Positions 7,377-15,681 of a DNA stretch of 37,123 nt are shown here, piece by piece. The notes under the pieces were generated by a model. It saw only the letters and a list, made by a program, of their open reading frames with translations, had not been told where the DNA came from and ran no database searches. The position numbers and the translations under genes are program-made. This DNA is from Phycisphaerales bacterium (GTDB taxonomy: Bacteria > Planctomycetota > Phycisphaerae > Tepidisphaerales > Tepidisphaeraceae), in NCBI GenBank assembly GCA_028291615.1, contig JAQGHM010000296.1, positions 1 to 37,123 on the forward strand. Reading direction: 5' to 3'. The first letter of the stretch is position 1, and every line of letters starts with the position of its first letter.

Positions 7377-9911
7377 TCAGGTCGCGTCGGAGGAGGCTTG
7401 GACGACCGGTTTTTCCTCTACCTTTTCACCGCCGCTCTTGACGGATTCGAAGTAGAGGTGCTTGGTCGCGGCGACGTCGTCGTCGGTCTTGACGCTGATG
7501 CGGATCAGGTCTTTGCCCTTGAAAGCGCCGCGGAGGATTTCCTCGCTGAGCGGGTCTTCAACGTGCTGCTCGATTGCGCGACGCAATGGGCGAGCGCCGA
7601 AGTCGGCGTTGGTGCCCTTGTCGATCAGGAAATCCTTCGCTTCCTGCGTGAGTTCGACGCGGAGGCCGTGATCGACCAGGCGGCGGGTGACCTTCTTGAG
7701 CTCGAACTCCACGATGGCTTCGAGCTGCACGCGGCCCAGCGGACGGAAGACGATGACGTCATCGAGGCGGCCGATGAACTCGGGACGCATGTAGCGTTCG
7801 AGCTCCTTCATGACCGTGTCCTTGATCTGCTGGTAGTTGCGCTCTTCCTGCTCGCCCTTGCCCTTGGGGCGAAGGCCGAAGCTCGGGCCGCCGCCCTTGA
7901 TCAGCTCTGAACCGATGTTCGAAGTCATGATCATGACGACGTTGCGGAAGTCGACGTGCCGGCCGAACGAGTCGGTCAGGCGGCCTTCTTCCATGATCTG
8001 CAGGAGCATGTTGAAGACGTCCGGGTGCGCTTTTTCAACTTCGTCGAGCAGGACGACGCTGTACGGGCGACGGCGGATGCGCTCGGTGAGCTGACCGCCT
8101 TCCTCGTAACCGACGTAGCCGGGGGGCGCGCCGATCAGTCGGGAGACGTTGTGCTTCTCCATGTACTCGGACATGTCGATCTGCACGAGGGCGTCCTCGT
8201 CGCCGAACATGAATTCGGCGAGCGCCTTGCTGAGCAGCGTCTTGCCGACGCCGGACGGGCCGAGGAACAGGAAGCTGCCCATCGGGCGGTTGGGGTCCTT
8301 GAGGCCGGAGCGGGCGCGGCGGATCGTCTTGCTGATCGCGCGGATCGCCTCGTCCTGGGAGACCACGCGCTTGTGCAGCTCGTTTTCGAGTTCGAGCAGG
8401 CGCTGGGCTTCTTCTTTTTCCAGGCGGGTAAGCGGCACGCCGGTCATCTTGCTGACGACTTCGGCGATGACTTCCTCATCGACGACGCCGTCAACTTCCT
8501 TGGCCTTCTCGCGCCACTGGCGCTGCATGTCTTCCTTTTTCTTTCGCAGCGCCTCGGCCGAATCCCGCAGGCGGGCGGCTTCTTCATATTCGGCGTTGCG
8601 GACGGCCTCGTCCTTCTGGATCGACAGCCGCTCGATCTCTTCCTCGATCTCGGCGAGGTTGGGCGGCTTGGTCATGCTTCGGAGGCGGATGCGCGCGCCG
8701 GCCTCGTCGAGGACGTCGATCGCCTTGTCGGGGAGGCAGCGGCCGGTGATGTAGCGGTCGGACATCTCGACGGCGGCGATCAGCGCCGCGTCGAGGATCT
8801 GCACGCGGTGGTGGGCTTCGTAGCGATCGCGCAGGCCCTTGAGGATCTCAACCGCGTCGGTCTTGTTCGGGGGCTCGACGTGGATTGACTGGAAGCGGCG
8901 GGCGAGGGCCGCGTCTTTTTCGATGTACTTGCGGTACTCGTCGAAGGTGGTAGCGCCGATGCACTGGATCTCGCCGCGGCTGAGGGCGGGCTTGAGGACG
9001 TTGGACGCGTCGATCGCGCCTTCAGCGCCGCCTGCACCGACCAGCGTGTGCAGCTCGTCGATGAAGAGGATGACGTTCTTGGCGCGGCGGACCTCGTTCA
9101 TGACGGCCTTGATGCGCTCTTCGAACTGGCCGCGGTACTTGGTGCCGGCGACCATCATGGCGAGGTCGAGGACGACCAGGCGGCGGTCGTGGAGGATCTC
9201 GGGCACGCTGTTGCCGACGATCATCTGCGCGAGGCCTTCGACGATGGCGGTCTTGCCGACACCGGCCTCGCCCAGGAGTACGGGGTTATTCTTCTGCCGG
9301 CGGCAGAGGATCTGGATGACGCGTTCGATCTCGTTTTTTCGGCCGATGACCGGGTCGAGCTGGCCTTCGCGGGCGAGCTCGGTGAGGTCGCGGCCGAAGC
9401 TGTCGAGCGCCGGCGTCTTGGACTTGCCTTTATTGGTCTGTTTTTCCTGACTGGCGGGTTCTTCGTTTTCCACACCTGCTCCCAAAAGGTTCAGAACCTC
9501 TTCCCTGACTTCTTCCAACTTCAAACCGAGGTTCATGAGCACCTGAGCGGCCACGCCGTCGTGCTCACGCAGCAATCCGAGCAAAAGGTGTTCCGTCCCC
9601 ACGTAGTTGTGGTTCAGGTTGCGGGCTTCTTCGATCGCATACTCGATCACCTTTTTCGCCCGCGGGGTCTGGGGCAGCTTGCCCATGGTCACCATGTCGG
9701 GGCCGCTCTTGACGAGCTTTTCGACCTCGAGGCGGACCTTGCGGAGGTCAACGTCGAGGTTCTTGAGCACGTTGGCGCCGACCCCGCTGCCTTCCTTTAC
9801 CAGCCCCAGCAATATGTGTTCGGTCCCGATGTACTCATGGTTGAACCGCTGGGCCTCCTGGTTGGCCAGCGCCATGACTTTTCGGGCTCGATCCGTGAAT
9901 CGTTCAAACAT
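7377..9911 (-). CDS. clpC: ATP-dependent Clp protease ATP-binding subunit ClpC
   Basis: ClpC is a double-ring AAA+ unfoldase that feeds proteins to ClpP in the cytoplasm and also acts as a chaperone. The 844-residue protein has two Clp-N repeats (about 3-70 and 78-145), Walker A GEAGVGKT at 214-221 with Walker B FIDE near 283, a UVR-type coiled middle segment ([18 protein letters not shown] near 433-450), Walker A GPSGVGKT at 551-558 with LLDE near 621, pore loop GYVGYEEG near 598-605, and a ClpB-D2-type C-terminus. The frame could begin at 9917, but that ATG directly abuts AGGAG. The second ATG at 9911 has correct spacing and gives the family's [18 protein letters not shown]. clpP, mcsA, mcsB and ctsR are not nearby. 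Confidence 0.97.
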   Translation of the reverse strand: MFERFTDRARKVMALANQEAQRFNHEYIGTEHILLGLVKEGSGVGANVLKNLDVDLRKVRLEVEKLVKSGPDMVTMGKLPQTPRAKKVIEYAIEEARNLNHNYVGTEHLLLGLLREHDGVAAQVLMNLGLKLEEVREEVLNLLGAGVENEEPASQEKQTNKGKSKTPALDSFGRDLTELAREGQLDPVIGRKNEIERVIQILCRRQKNNPVLLGEAGVGKTAIVEGLAQMIVGNSVPEILHDRRLVVLDLAMMVAGTKYRGQFEERIKAVMNEVRRAKNVILFIDELHTLVGAGGAEGAIDASNVLKPALSRGEIQCIGATTFDEYRKYIEKDAALARRFQSIHVEPPNKTDAVEILKGLRDRYEAHHRVQILDAALIAAVEMSDRYITGRCLPDKAIDVLDEAGARIRLRSMTKPPNLAEIEEEIERLSIQKDEAVRNAEYEEAARLRDSAEALRKKKEDMQRQWREKAKEVDGVVDEEVIAEVVSKMTGVPLTRLEKEEAQRLLELENELHKRVVSQDEAIRAISKTIRRARSGLKDPNRPMGSFLFLGPSGVGKTLLSKALAEFMFGDEDALVQIDMSEYMEKHNVSRLIGAPPGYVGYEEGGQLTERIRRRPYSVVLLDEVEKAHPDVFNMLLQIMEEGRLTDSFGRHVDFRNVVMIMTSNIGSELIKGGGPSFGLRPKGKGEQEERNYQQIKDTVMKELERYMRPEFIGRLDDVIVFRPLGRVQLEAIVEFELKKVTRRLVDHGLRVELTQEAKDFLIDKGTNADFGARPLRRAIEQHVEDPLSEEILRGAFKGKDLIRISVKTDDDVAATKHLYFESVKSGGEKVEEKPVVQASSDAT

Positions 9912-10010
9912 GTCCATCTCCTGTCGGCCGACCTATTACGACCGGCCCCTCGTCTGGGTTGCAGCATGCACGACGCCGACCGAACTGGACCGGCAAACAC
10001 ACTGCGAACG

Positions 10011-10038
10011 ATTGTATTCCTCAAGTATCGGCAATCAA
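10011..10038 (-). promoter_or_regulatory. Probable clpC promoter
   Basis: On the minus strand TTGATT (10038-10033) and TACAAT (10016-10011) are separated by 16 bases, placing a start site near 10004 and leaving a leader of about 90 bases before clpC. Five of six bases match the -10 consensus. No CIRCE or CtsR-like heat-shock operator was recognised. Confidence 0.45.
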
Positions 10039-10081
10039 GCTGCGGGCGGTGACCGTTATTGAGTTGGAGGATGCCGGCTGC

Positions 10082-10109
10082 TTGAGACCCGGCGGCTTTG
10101 GGGTATGTT
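10082..10109 (+). promoter_or_regulatory. Possible promoter for the DedA-family gene
   Basis: TTGAGA (10082-10087) and TATGTT (10104-10109) are separated by 16 bases on the plus strand, about 57 bases upstream of the DedA start codon. With the clpC promoter it would make this a divergent promoter region of about 250 bases. Confidence 0.4.
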
Positions 10110-10166
10110 CCCCCACGTCGGATCGGCCCCCGGCGGTTCGACCCTCATAACCTGGAGACTGCGCTC

Positions 10167-10847
10167 ATGGAGTTGATCAACAAGCTGATCTGGACCCTGT
10201 TTCACCTCAAGCCTGAGACGCTGACATCGTTCATGAACTATGTGGGGCCGCAGAAGCTGTATGTGGTGCTGTTTGCGATTTTGTTCGCGGAGACGGGGTT
10301 GGTGGTGACGCCATTTCTGCCGGGGGATTCGTTGTTGTTTGCGGTGGGGGTAATTTGCGCGTTACCGGATGGGCCGTTGAACGTCCCGCTGGTTTTGGGG
10401 GTGATTTTCGCGGCGGTGCTGCTGGGGGATAATACGAACTACTGGATCGGGCGGCGGCTGGGGAAGGCCGTGTTCACGCGGGAGAGCTCGCGGCTGCTGA
10501 ATAAAAAGCACCTGGTGCGGGCGCAGTCGTTTTATGAGGCTTACGGGGCTAAGACGATCATCCTGGCGCGGTTTGTGCCGATCGTGCGGACGTTTGCGCC
10601 GTTTGTCGCCGGGATTGGGCGGATGCACTACGCGCGGTTTCTGGCTTTCAGCGTGCTGGGGGCGGTGCTTTGGATCGCGATCTGCGTAACGGCGGGGTAC
10701 ACGCTGGCGAACGTGCGGTTTATTCGCGAGCATTTTGATCTGGTCGTGGTGGCGATCGTGATTATTTCGGTGCTGCCGATGGTGTTTGAGTATATGAAGC
10801 ACCGTAAGCAGGTCAGGGCGAAGGCTGAAGTTGTGGCCGCGGAATAG
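10167..10847 (+). CDS. DedA-family (VTT/SNARE-associated) membrane protein
   Basis: DedA proteins are inner-membrane proteins linked to undecaprenyl-phosphate or phospholipid recycling and to envelope integrity. The 226-residue protein shows the hallmarks: ETGLVVTPFLPGDSLLFAVG with the conserved Glu and PFLPGDSLL, GDNTNYWIGRRLG in the re-entrant loop, and the helix FVPIVRTFAPFVAGIGRM with two arginines. About five hydrophobic segments are visible. The frame runs upstream to 10098, but ATG 10167 has GGAG ten bases before it and starts the family alignment (MELINKLIW). It converges on argC with only two bases between stop codons, so no terminator fits between them. Confidence 0.93.
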   Translation: MELINKLIWTLFHLKPETLTSFMNYVGPQKLYVVLFAILFAETGLVVTPFLPGDSLLFAVGVICALPDGPLNVPLVLGVIFAAVLLGDNTNYWIGRRLGKAVFTRESSRLLNKKHLVRAQSFYEAYGAKTIILARFVPIVRTFAPFVAGIGRMHYARFLAFSVLGAVLWIAICVTAGYTLANVRFIREHFDLVVVAIVIISVLPMVFEYMKHRKQVRAKAEVVAAE

Positions 10848-10849
10848 GG

Positions 10850-11821
10850 TCAAGGCCAGAGCGCTACGCCTTCAAGTCCGGCGGTTTCGGGTTGGCCGGT
10901 GATCAGGTTGGCGTTTTGGACGGCTTGGCCGGCAGCGCCTTTGCCGAGGTTGTCGATCGCGCCCAGGGCGATGATGAGGTTGCGGGCGGGGTCGGCGGCG
11001 TAGGAGACGTAGACCAAGTTGGTGCCGGTGGCCCACTTGGTGTGCGGGGGTTTGTCGGTCACGCGGACGAAGGGGCGGTTGGCGTAGAACTTTCTGGCGA
11101 GTTCCAGGCACTCCTGGGTGGTGGCGCTGCCGCGCGCGTAGCAGGTGGAGAGGATGCCGCGGGTCATGGGGATGAGGTGGGGGGTGAAGGTGAGCTGGGC
11201 GGGTTTGCCGGAGAGTTGGCTGAGGGCGCTGGTCATCTCGGGGACGTGGGCGTGTTTGAGCAGGCCGTAGGCCATGACGTCTTCGTTGACCTCGGCGTAT
11301 CCGAAGGCGGAGGAACCACCCCGGCCGGCGCCGCTGACGCCGCTTTTGGCGTCGATGATGATGGTGGTGACGTCGATCAGACCCGCGGCGGCGAGCGGGG
11401 CGAGGGCGGTGAGGGTGGCGGCGGGGTAGCAGCCGGGGTTGGCGATGCGAGTCTTGCCGCGGAGTTGCTCGGGCCAGATGTCGGCTAGGCCATAGGTCCA
11501 GCCATCGACGAAGCGGTGGTCGCCGCCGATGTCGACGATTTTGGTTTTGGCGGGGACGCGGGCGAGGGCTTCTTTGGATTTGCCGGTGGGGAGGGAGGCG
11601 AAGAGGACGTCGAGGTCGGGCAGGGCGGTGGGGTCCCACTTCTGGATGACCAAGCCCGCGAGGTTTTGTGGGAGGCTTGGGAAGCGTTCGATCAGTTTCT
11701 GACCGGCGGAGGATTCGCCGGCGGCGTAGACGAGTTGGAACGCGGGGTGGTTGGCGCAGAGGCGGAGCGCTTCCCCGCCGCCGTAACCGCTGATGCCGAC
11801 GATGCCGACTCGAATGCTCAT
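10850..11821 (-). CDS. argC: N-acetyl-gamma-glutamyl-phosphate reductase
   Basis: ArgC reduces N-acetylglutamyl 5-phosphate to the semialdehyde with NADPH, the third step of arginine synthesis. The 323-residue protein has the Rossmann loop VGIVGISGYGGGEALRL (residues 5-21), the catalytic cysteine Cys131 in IANPGCYPAATLTAL, His192 in KHAHVPEM, and the substrate-handling segment DAKSGVSGAGRG (157-168). Its product passes to ArgD, encoded about 12 kb away at 23691. It is the last gene of a minus-strand run after ispG, a lipoprotein and a 100-residue protein, with 10 bases to its upstream neighbour, so it probably shares their transcript. Confidence 0.96.
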   Translation of the reverse strand: MSIRVGIVGISGYGGGEALRLCANHPAFQLVYAAGESSAGQKLIERFPSLPQNLAGLVIQKWDPTALPDLDVLFASLPTGKSKEALARVPAKTKIVDIGGDHRFVDGWTYGLADIWPEQLRGKTRIANPGCYPAATLTALAPLAAAGLIDVTTIIIDAKSGVSGAGRGGSSAFGYAEVNEDVMAYGLLKHAHVPEMTSALSQLSGKPAQLTFTPHLIPMTRGILSTCYARGSATTQECLELARKFYANRPFVRVTDKPPHTKWATGTNLVYVSYAADPARNLIIALGAIDNLGKGAAGQAVQNANLITGQPETAGLEGVALWP

Positions 11822-11831
11822 GGTGTGCCGA

Positions 11832-12134
11832 TTATTGGGAGGGTTCTTCAGGAATCAACGATGGCGCGTTGACGATCTGACGGACTTTCCGGGCGATGCG
11901 GCGCAGGCGCTCGCGGCCGATCGAGGGGAAGCACATGGTTTCCTTCTCGCGCTCGTGCAGCCAATCCATCACCTGCTCTTCGGTCGCGCCGGCGTTGAGT
12001 GTCTCGTGGAGCGGGTCGATCCAGGCATCGTAGGCGCCGTGGGCTTCGGGGCGTTTGAAGGCGTCGTGCGGGTCCCAGTCTTCGAGGAGGATCTTGCGGA
12101 TACGAGTGAGGGTTGGGTCGAATTCGCGGGACAT
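11832..12134 (-). CDS. Small hypothetical protein, 100 residues
   Basis: The protein is soluble and charged, with no signal peptide or membrane segment. LTRIRKILLEDWDPHDAF near the N-terminus recalls a widespread family of small uncharacterised proteins with the ILLxxWDP phrase, a comparison made from memory. The rest looks alpha-helical, with GATEEQVMDWLHEREKE in the middle and the basic helix RERLRRIARKVRQIV near the end. It lies nine bases after the lipoprotein stop and ten before argC, so tight spacing supports a real gene in the ispG-to-argC run. Function unknown. Confidence 0.75.
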   Translation of the reverse strand: MSREFDPTLTRIRKILLEDWDPHDAFKRPEAHGAYDAWIDPLHETLNAGATEEQVMDWLHEREKETMCFPSIGRERLRRIARKVRQIVNAPSLIPEEPSQ

Positions 12135-12143
12135 GGCGGGTGA

Positions 12144-12521
12144 TCAGTTGGAGATGCGGCGGGCGGCGTAGAGGACCTGGGCACGGTCGTTGTAGAAGAC
12201 GTAGTCGCGGGAATAAGCGCCGCCGGGGCCGGTGTTGCGACGGAGGAAGACCTCATAGGCGGCGGGGCGCGGCTTACGGATGGAGACCATCGCCTTGATG
12301 GTGGCAGCGGCGAATTCGTCTTTGGGGATCAGGTCGTAGATCCAGTAGAAGGAGCCGGGGCCGAAGCGGGTTTCGAGGTCGTCCCGGGACGTGCCGGGGG
12401 TGTAGAGGGCTTCGGCGTCGATGTCAGCGTTACGTGACGTGTCGGAAACCGGGCTGCATCCGTTCGATGAAATCGCCCAAATCAAAGTGACAATTCCCGC
12501 CAGCCGCATCGATCGCTTCAT
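12144..12521 (-). CDS. Probable small lipoprotein or secreted protein
   Basis: The 125-residue protein begins with a basic N-terminus and hydrophobic stretch (MRLAGIVTLIWAISSNGCSP) ending at Cys22. The -3 to -1 residues Ser-Asn-Gly are an imperfect lipobox, so lipidation is likely but not certain. The mature part is about 100 residues, with GTSRDDLETRFGPGSFYWIYDL near 43-64, reminiscent of the small SmpA/BamE-like outer-membrane assembly fold in which a short helix precedes paired strands; this is only a resemblance. GGAGAG lies a few bases before the ATG. The gene starts 35 bases after ispG ends, on the same strand. Confidence 0.7.
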   Translation of the reverse strand: MKRSMRLAGIVTLIWAISSNGCSPVSDTSRNADIDAEALYTPGTSRDDLETRFGPGSFYWIYDLIPKDEFAAATIKAMVSIRKPRPAAYEVFLRRNTGPGGAYSRDYVFYNDRAQVLYAARRISN

Positions 12522-12556
12522 TGCTCTCCGGTTGACGGCTCCCCTGCATGGATTGG

Positions 12557-13810
12557 TTATTTCACGACCGGCAAACGCGTGCCGCGCTTGTCTTTTTCGA
12601 TTTTTTCCCAGCCGCTGCCCAGTTCGCCGATCGGGTCCGGTGGCAGGATGGCGACCTTCTTTTCGCCGAGCTTGGCTTCGCCGCGGCGGATCTTGTCCTC
12701 GAAATCGCGGCACTCCTTGAGGAGACGGTCGAGGATTTCCTCTTCGGGCACGTTGGCGACTTTTTCGCCCTGGACATAGATGATGCCGCGGCGATCGCCG
12801 GCGAAAATGGCGACATCCGCGCCTTCGGCTTCGCCCGGGCCGTTCACGATGCATCCCATCACCGCAACCTTGATCGGCAGCTTGATCTCAGCGGCGAGCT
12901 TTTTGCGGACGTCCTGCGTGAGCGTGTAGAGGTCGACCTGGATGCGGCCGCACGTGGGACAGGCGATCAGCTCGGCGCCGATGCGGTCGCGCAGGCCCAG
13001 GATGTACATCAGTTCTAGGCCGTCCTGCACTTCGTAGACGGAGTCATTGGCGTAGCTGATGCGCACCGTGTCGCCGATGCCGCTGGCGAGGAGGTGACCG
13101 AGTGGGACGACGCTACGAATCGTGCCCGTCTCCTTGGGCCCGGCGTGGGTGACGCCGAGGTGCAGCGGGTAATCGAAGCGCTTGCTGATCTCCTGATAGG
13201 CGGAGATGACGAGCAGGGGATCGATGGATTTGGCGCTGATGACGATGTCGTGGAAGTCTTCCTCGTGAAAGATCTCGAGGTATTCCTCGAGCTTGGTGAT
13301 CATGATGGCGAGGAAGTGGCCGTGCTTGTCGTCGGAGAAGACGCCGCCGAGTTCCTTGAGCCGTTTTTGCTTGTCCTTGCGCTCGACGATGGAGCCTTCA
13401 TTCACGCCGATGCGGATCGGGAGCTTTCGCGCCTTGCATGCCTGGATGACGTCCTTCACCTGCGCGCGGTCGTTGATGTTGCCGGGGTTGAGGCGGATCT
13501 TGTGGACGCCGGCCTCGATGGCTTCAAGGGCGCGCTGGAAGTGGAAGTGGACGTCGGCGACGATCGGCACTTTGACGGCGGGGATGATCTCTTTAAGGGC
13601 GGCGGTATCCTTCTTTTCCGGGACTGCGACGCGCACGATGTCCGCACCGGCGGCGGCGAGCTTGTGGATCTCGGCGATGCACTTATCGATCTCGTGGGTG
13701 TAGCCCGCGGTCATCGTCTGGACGGAGACCGGGGCGTCGCCGCCGATCGAGACGAAGCCGTGCGCGGCGTCGCCTAGGGTCACTTTTCGCGTGGGTCGGC
13801 GGTGGATCAT
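12557..13810 (-). CDS. ispG: 4-hydroxy-3-methylbut-2-enyl diphosphate synthase
   Basis: IspG (GcpE) is the iron-sulfur enzyme that converts methylerythritol cyclodiphosphate to HMBPP in the non-mevalonate isoprenoid pathway. The 417-residue protein has the TIM-barrel start VSVQTMTAGYTHE, VADVHFHF and KIRLNPGN, then the C-terminal cluster ligands Cys284 and Cys287 (ACPTCGR), Cys320 (MGCIVNGPGEAEGAD) and Glu327. The frame remains open to 14092, but the ATG at 13810 begins the family alignment (HRRPTRKVTLG) and AAGG lies eight bases before it. It is the first gene of a four-gene minus-strand run ending with argC. Confidence 0.96.
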   Translation of the reverse strand: MIHRRPTRKVTLGDAAHGFVSIGGDAPVSVQTMTAGYTHEIDKCIAEIHKLAAAGADIVRVAVPEKKDTAALKEIIPAVKVPIVADVHFHFQRALEAIEAGVHKIRLNPGNINDRAQVKDVIQACKARKLPIRIGVNEGSIVERKDKQKRLKELGGVFSDDKHGHFLAIMITKLEEYLEIFHEEDFHDIVISAKSIDPLLVISAYQEISKRFDYPLHLGVTHAGPKETGTIRSVVPLGHLLASGIGDTVRISYANDSVYEVQDGLELMYILGLRDRIGAELIACPTCGRIQVDLYTLTQDVRKKLAAEIKLPIKVAVMGCIVNGPGEAEGADVAIFAGDRRGIIYVQGEKVANVPEEEILDRLLKECRDFEDKIRRGEAKLGEKKVAILPPDPIGELGSGWEKIEKDKRGTRLPVVK

Positions 13811-13840
13811 GAAAGGCCTTGGGTAACAGGTGTTTGCGCG

Positions 13841-13869
13841 ATGGTACGATTGGGATGTCGTGAAATCAA
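13841..13869 (-). promoter_or_regulatory. Probable ispG promoter
   Basis: On the minus strand TTGATT (13869-13864) and TACCAT (13846-13841) are separated by 17 bases, about 30 bases upstream of the ispG start codon. The -35 is identical to the one proposed for clpC. Confidence 0.4.
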
Positions 13870-14034
13870 TTCGACTAAATTGGGCGGAATGGGACAATTC
13901 GGCAGGCAGAGCTAAACGGTCGAAGCGGCGTAAATAGAGCGCGACGTTGCATGAGCTCGCTATTTTTGCGTCATCCCGCGCGGAAATTGCAGATTCTACC
14001 GCCCGGCTTGTGGCTAAAGATTGCGAGCTTCGAT

Positions 14035-14072
14035 AGATTGATCGGTCAATCTTGCGCGTCATGGATGACGCG
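14035..14072. promoter_or_regulatory. Two adjacent perfect inverted repeats upstream of the LEPR-type gene
   Basis: AGATTGA-TCGG-TCAATCT (14035-14052) and CGCGTCAT-GG-ATGACGCG (14055-14072) are both perfect and lie two bases apart, 31 bases before the start codon at 14104. The half-site GCGTCAT also occurs at 13968 and at 14099, overlapping the start codon. They could be operators or 5'-leader hairpins. Confidence 0.5.
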
Positions 14073-14103
14073 AATCGCCTACGCGGGTGCAATGGAGTGC
14101 GTC

Positions 14104-14805
14104 ATGCGAATTGAGAATCTGGAACGTCGCCTTCTGTTGAGTGTTACGGTCAACGAAACGTCGCCAGGTTTTTACGAGATTAACGGCGACGAGGCCGACA
14201 ACGCGATCGTCGTCTCGGTATCGCAGGACGACCAATCCTTCACGCTCGAAGGCATCACCTACACGGGCGTCTCGTACATTTACGTCATCGGCAACGGGGG
14301 CAACGATACGATCGACGTCTCCGCGCCCCGCGCAGGCTCGATCGCCGCCAGCATTGAAGGCGGGGACGGGAACGATCAACTGTCGCTCAACTTCGATGGC
14401 GGCATCTGGGGCGGCGAGGGGGACGACGTTATCCACCTCTCCGACTCATTCCAGGGCGTGGTGTCGGGCGACGGCGGGAACGATCAGATCTTCGTCAGGG
14501 GCGAGTGCGTCGATGCCGAAATCCTCGGCGGCGATGGAAACGACCTGATCGACGCGACGGGGAATAATTATCGCGTCGTGATCCGCGGCGGCGAGGGGAA
14601 TGACACGATCTTCGGCTCGGACTACAACGATCAGATCTACGGCGACGGCGGCTCGAACCAACTCTACGGCATGGGCGGCAACGACACGATCTATTGCCGC
14701 AACGGCGCGGCGGATGACGTCGATGGCGGCGCGGGCAAAAATTTCATGTATGCGGATTACGTCGAGGGGCAGGTTACGAATATCACTTGCGTCTTCAACG
14801 GCTGA
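14104..14805 (+). CDS. LEPR-XLL-type secreted protein with hemolysin-type calcium-binding repeats
   Basis: The N-terminus MRIENLERRLLLSVTV is a variant of the LEPR-XLL motif found at the start of many large planctomycete extracellular proteins. From about residue 60 the 233-residue protein is built of GGxGNDxI repeats (EGGDGNDQLSL, GGEGDDVIHL, GDGGNDQIFV, GGDGNDLID, GGEGNDTIFG, GMGGNDTIY), which in RTX-type proteins bind calcium and fold as a parallel beta roll. It ends without a catalytic domain or anchor, and two cysteines near the C-terminus may pair. The frame is open from 13951, but GGAG seven bases before ATG 14104 and the motif position decide the start. It leads a plus-strand run with a pseudopilin and a sensor kinase. 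An extracellular calcium-dependent role is inferred. Confidence 0.85.
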   Translation: MRIENLERRLLLSVTVNETSPGFYEINGDEADNAIVVSVSQDDQSFTLEGITYTGVSYIYVIGNGGNDTIDVSAPRAGSIAASIEGGDGNDQLSLNFDGGIWGGEGDDVIHLSDSFQGVVSGDGGNDQIFVRGECVDAEILGGDGNDLIDATGNNYRVVIRGGEGNDTIFGSDYNDQIYGDGGSNQLYGMGGNDTIYCRNGAADDVDGGAGKNFMYADYVEGQVTNITCVFNG

Positions 14806-14846
14806 TCGCGAGCACGCTTCGCGGTCACGGGCACGGAGGCCACACA

Positions 14847-15626
14847 ATGACACGTCGGCATCGCGGGTTCACGCTTATCGAACTGCTGGTGGTGATGGGA
14901 TTGATCAGCGTGCTGCTGTCGCTCCTGTTGCCGGTGCTTGGCAAAACGCGGGCGGCGGCGCGATCGACCGCCTGTCTCTCGAATATTCGCCAACTCGGGA
15001 CGACCCTGCAGCTATACACGGCCGAGAACAAGGGCCGCCTGATGGGAAACGTCTGGTACACGCCCCCGACGCCGGACCTGGCGTGGTCCTGCAACTGGCT
15101 TGGAGTGGCCGAGCGCTATCAGGTGAAGGGCCAGTCGTTGCTCTGCCCGTCGGCAACCGAACTCTCGTTGCAGAAACCCGGCTACGGCAACAAGAACTTG
15201 GCGTGGAACGGTGAGATCTATCCGAATGCCGGCGGTTCTGCGGTAAAGCTCAACCCAACGACCTTCCGCGCCAGCAGCTACGGTTTCAATGCTTATCTCG
15301 CGGCGGGCGGCGACGACACGAAGACCGCGTATATGTCGGCGATAAAATGTCTGTCCGAAATGCCGGCATTCATGGACTGCGCGTGGCTTGATGCTCGGCC
15401 GGACGAACAGACGGAATCCTTTCCAGTGGAATCGCCGCCCGACCTCAATGGAAACATCAGCGCGAGTTCCCTGCAACATTGGCGTTTTCTCATGGCCCGC
15501 CACGCCCGAGGGATTAACGTTTGCTTCGCCGATGGAAGCGCCCGATGGGTCCCGCTCGAAGAAACGTATCGAATGAAATGGACCCGCTATTGGCAGGGAT
15601 ACCGCCTCGAGTTGCCGAACAACTGA
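14847..15626 (+). CDS. Pseudopilin-like protein with H-X9-DG motif
   Basis: The 259-residue protein opens MTRRHRGFTLIELLVVMGL, a canonical prepilin signal with Gly before the cleavage site and Glu at mature position 5, followed by a hydrophobic helix to about residue 30. SNIRQLGTTLQLYTAENKGRL follows, as in DUF1559-type planctomycete proteins. Near the C-terminus HARGINVCFADGSARWV fits H-X9-DG exactly. GGAGG lies eight bases before the ATG, and the frame open from 14787 is not needed. It begins 41 bases after the LEPR-type gene and 55 bases before the sensor kinase, suggesting one transcript. The member's cargo or partner is unknown. Confidence 0.9.
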   Translation: MTRRHRGFTLIELLVVMGLISVLLSLLLPVLGKTRAAARSTACLSNIRQLGTTLQLYTAENKGRLMGNVWYTPPTPDLAWSCNWLGVAERYQVKGQSLLCPSATELSLQKPGYGNKNLAWNGEIYPNAGGSAVKLNPTTFRASSYGFNAYLAAGGDDTKTAYMSAIKCLSEMPAFMDCAWLDARPDEQTESFPVESPPDLNGNISASSLQHWRFLMARHARGINVCFADGSARWVPLEETYRMKWTRYWQGYRLELPNN

Positions 15627-15681
15627 TGCGGGTGCGGCGACGGCGGCGACGGCGGACGGCTGGAGAGGAGTGAGACGCGCG

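Noticed and set aside
7956..8888. Open frame of 310 codons on the plus strand opposite clpC
   Set aside because: Antisense shadow of a highly conserved gene. No start signal or domain.
9912..10166. clpC/DedA intergenic region as a replication origin
   Set aside because: No DnaA-box cluster or AT-rich unwinding segment is visible; two ordinary promoters explain it.
13951..14103. In-frame extension of the LEPR-type gene upstream of 14104
   Set aside because: It would cover both palindromes, lacks a ribosome site, and would place the LEPR motif about 50 residues inside the protein, whereas GGAG at 14094 fits the 14104 start.
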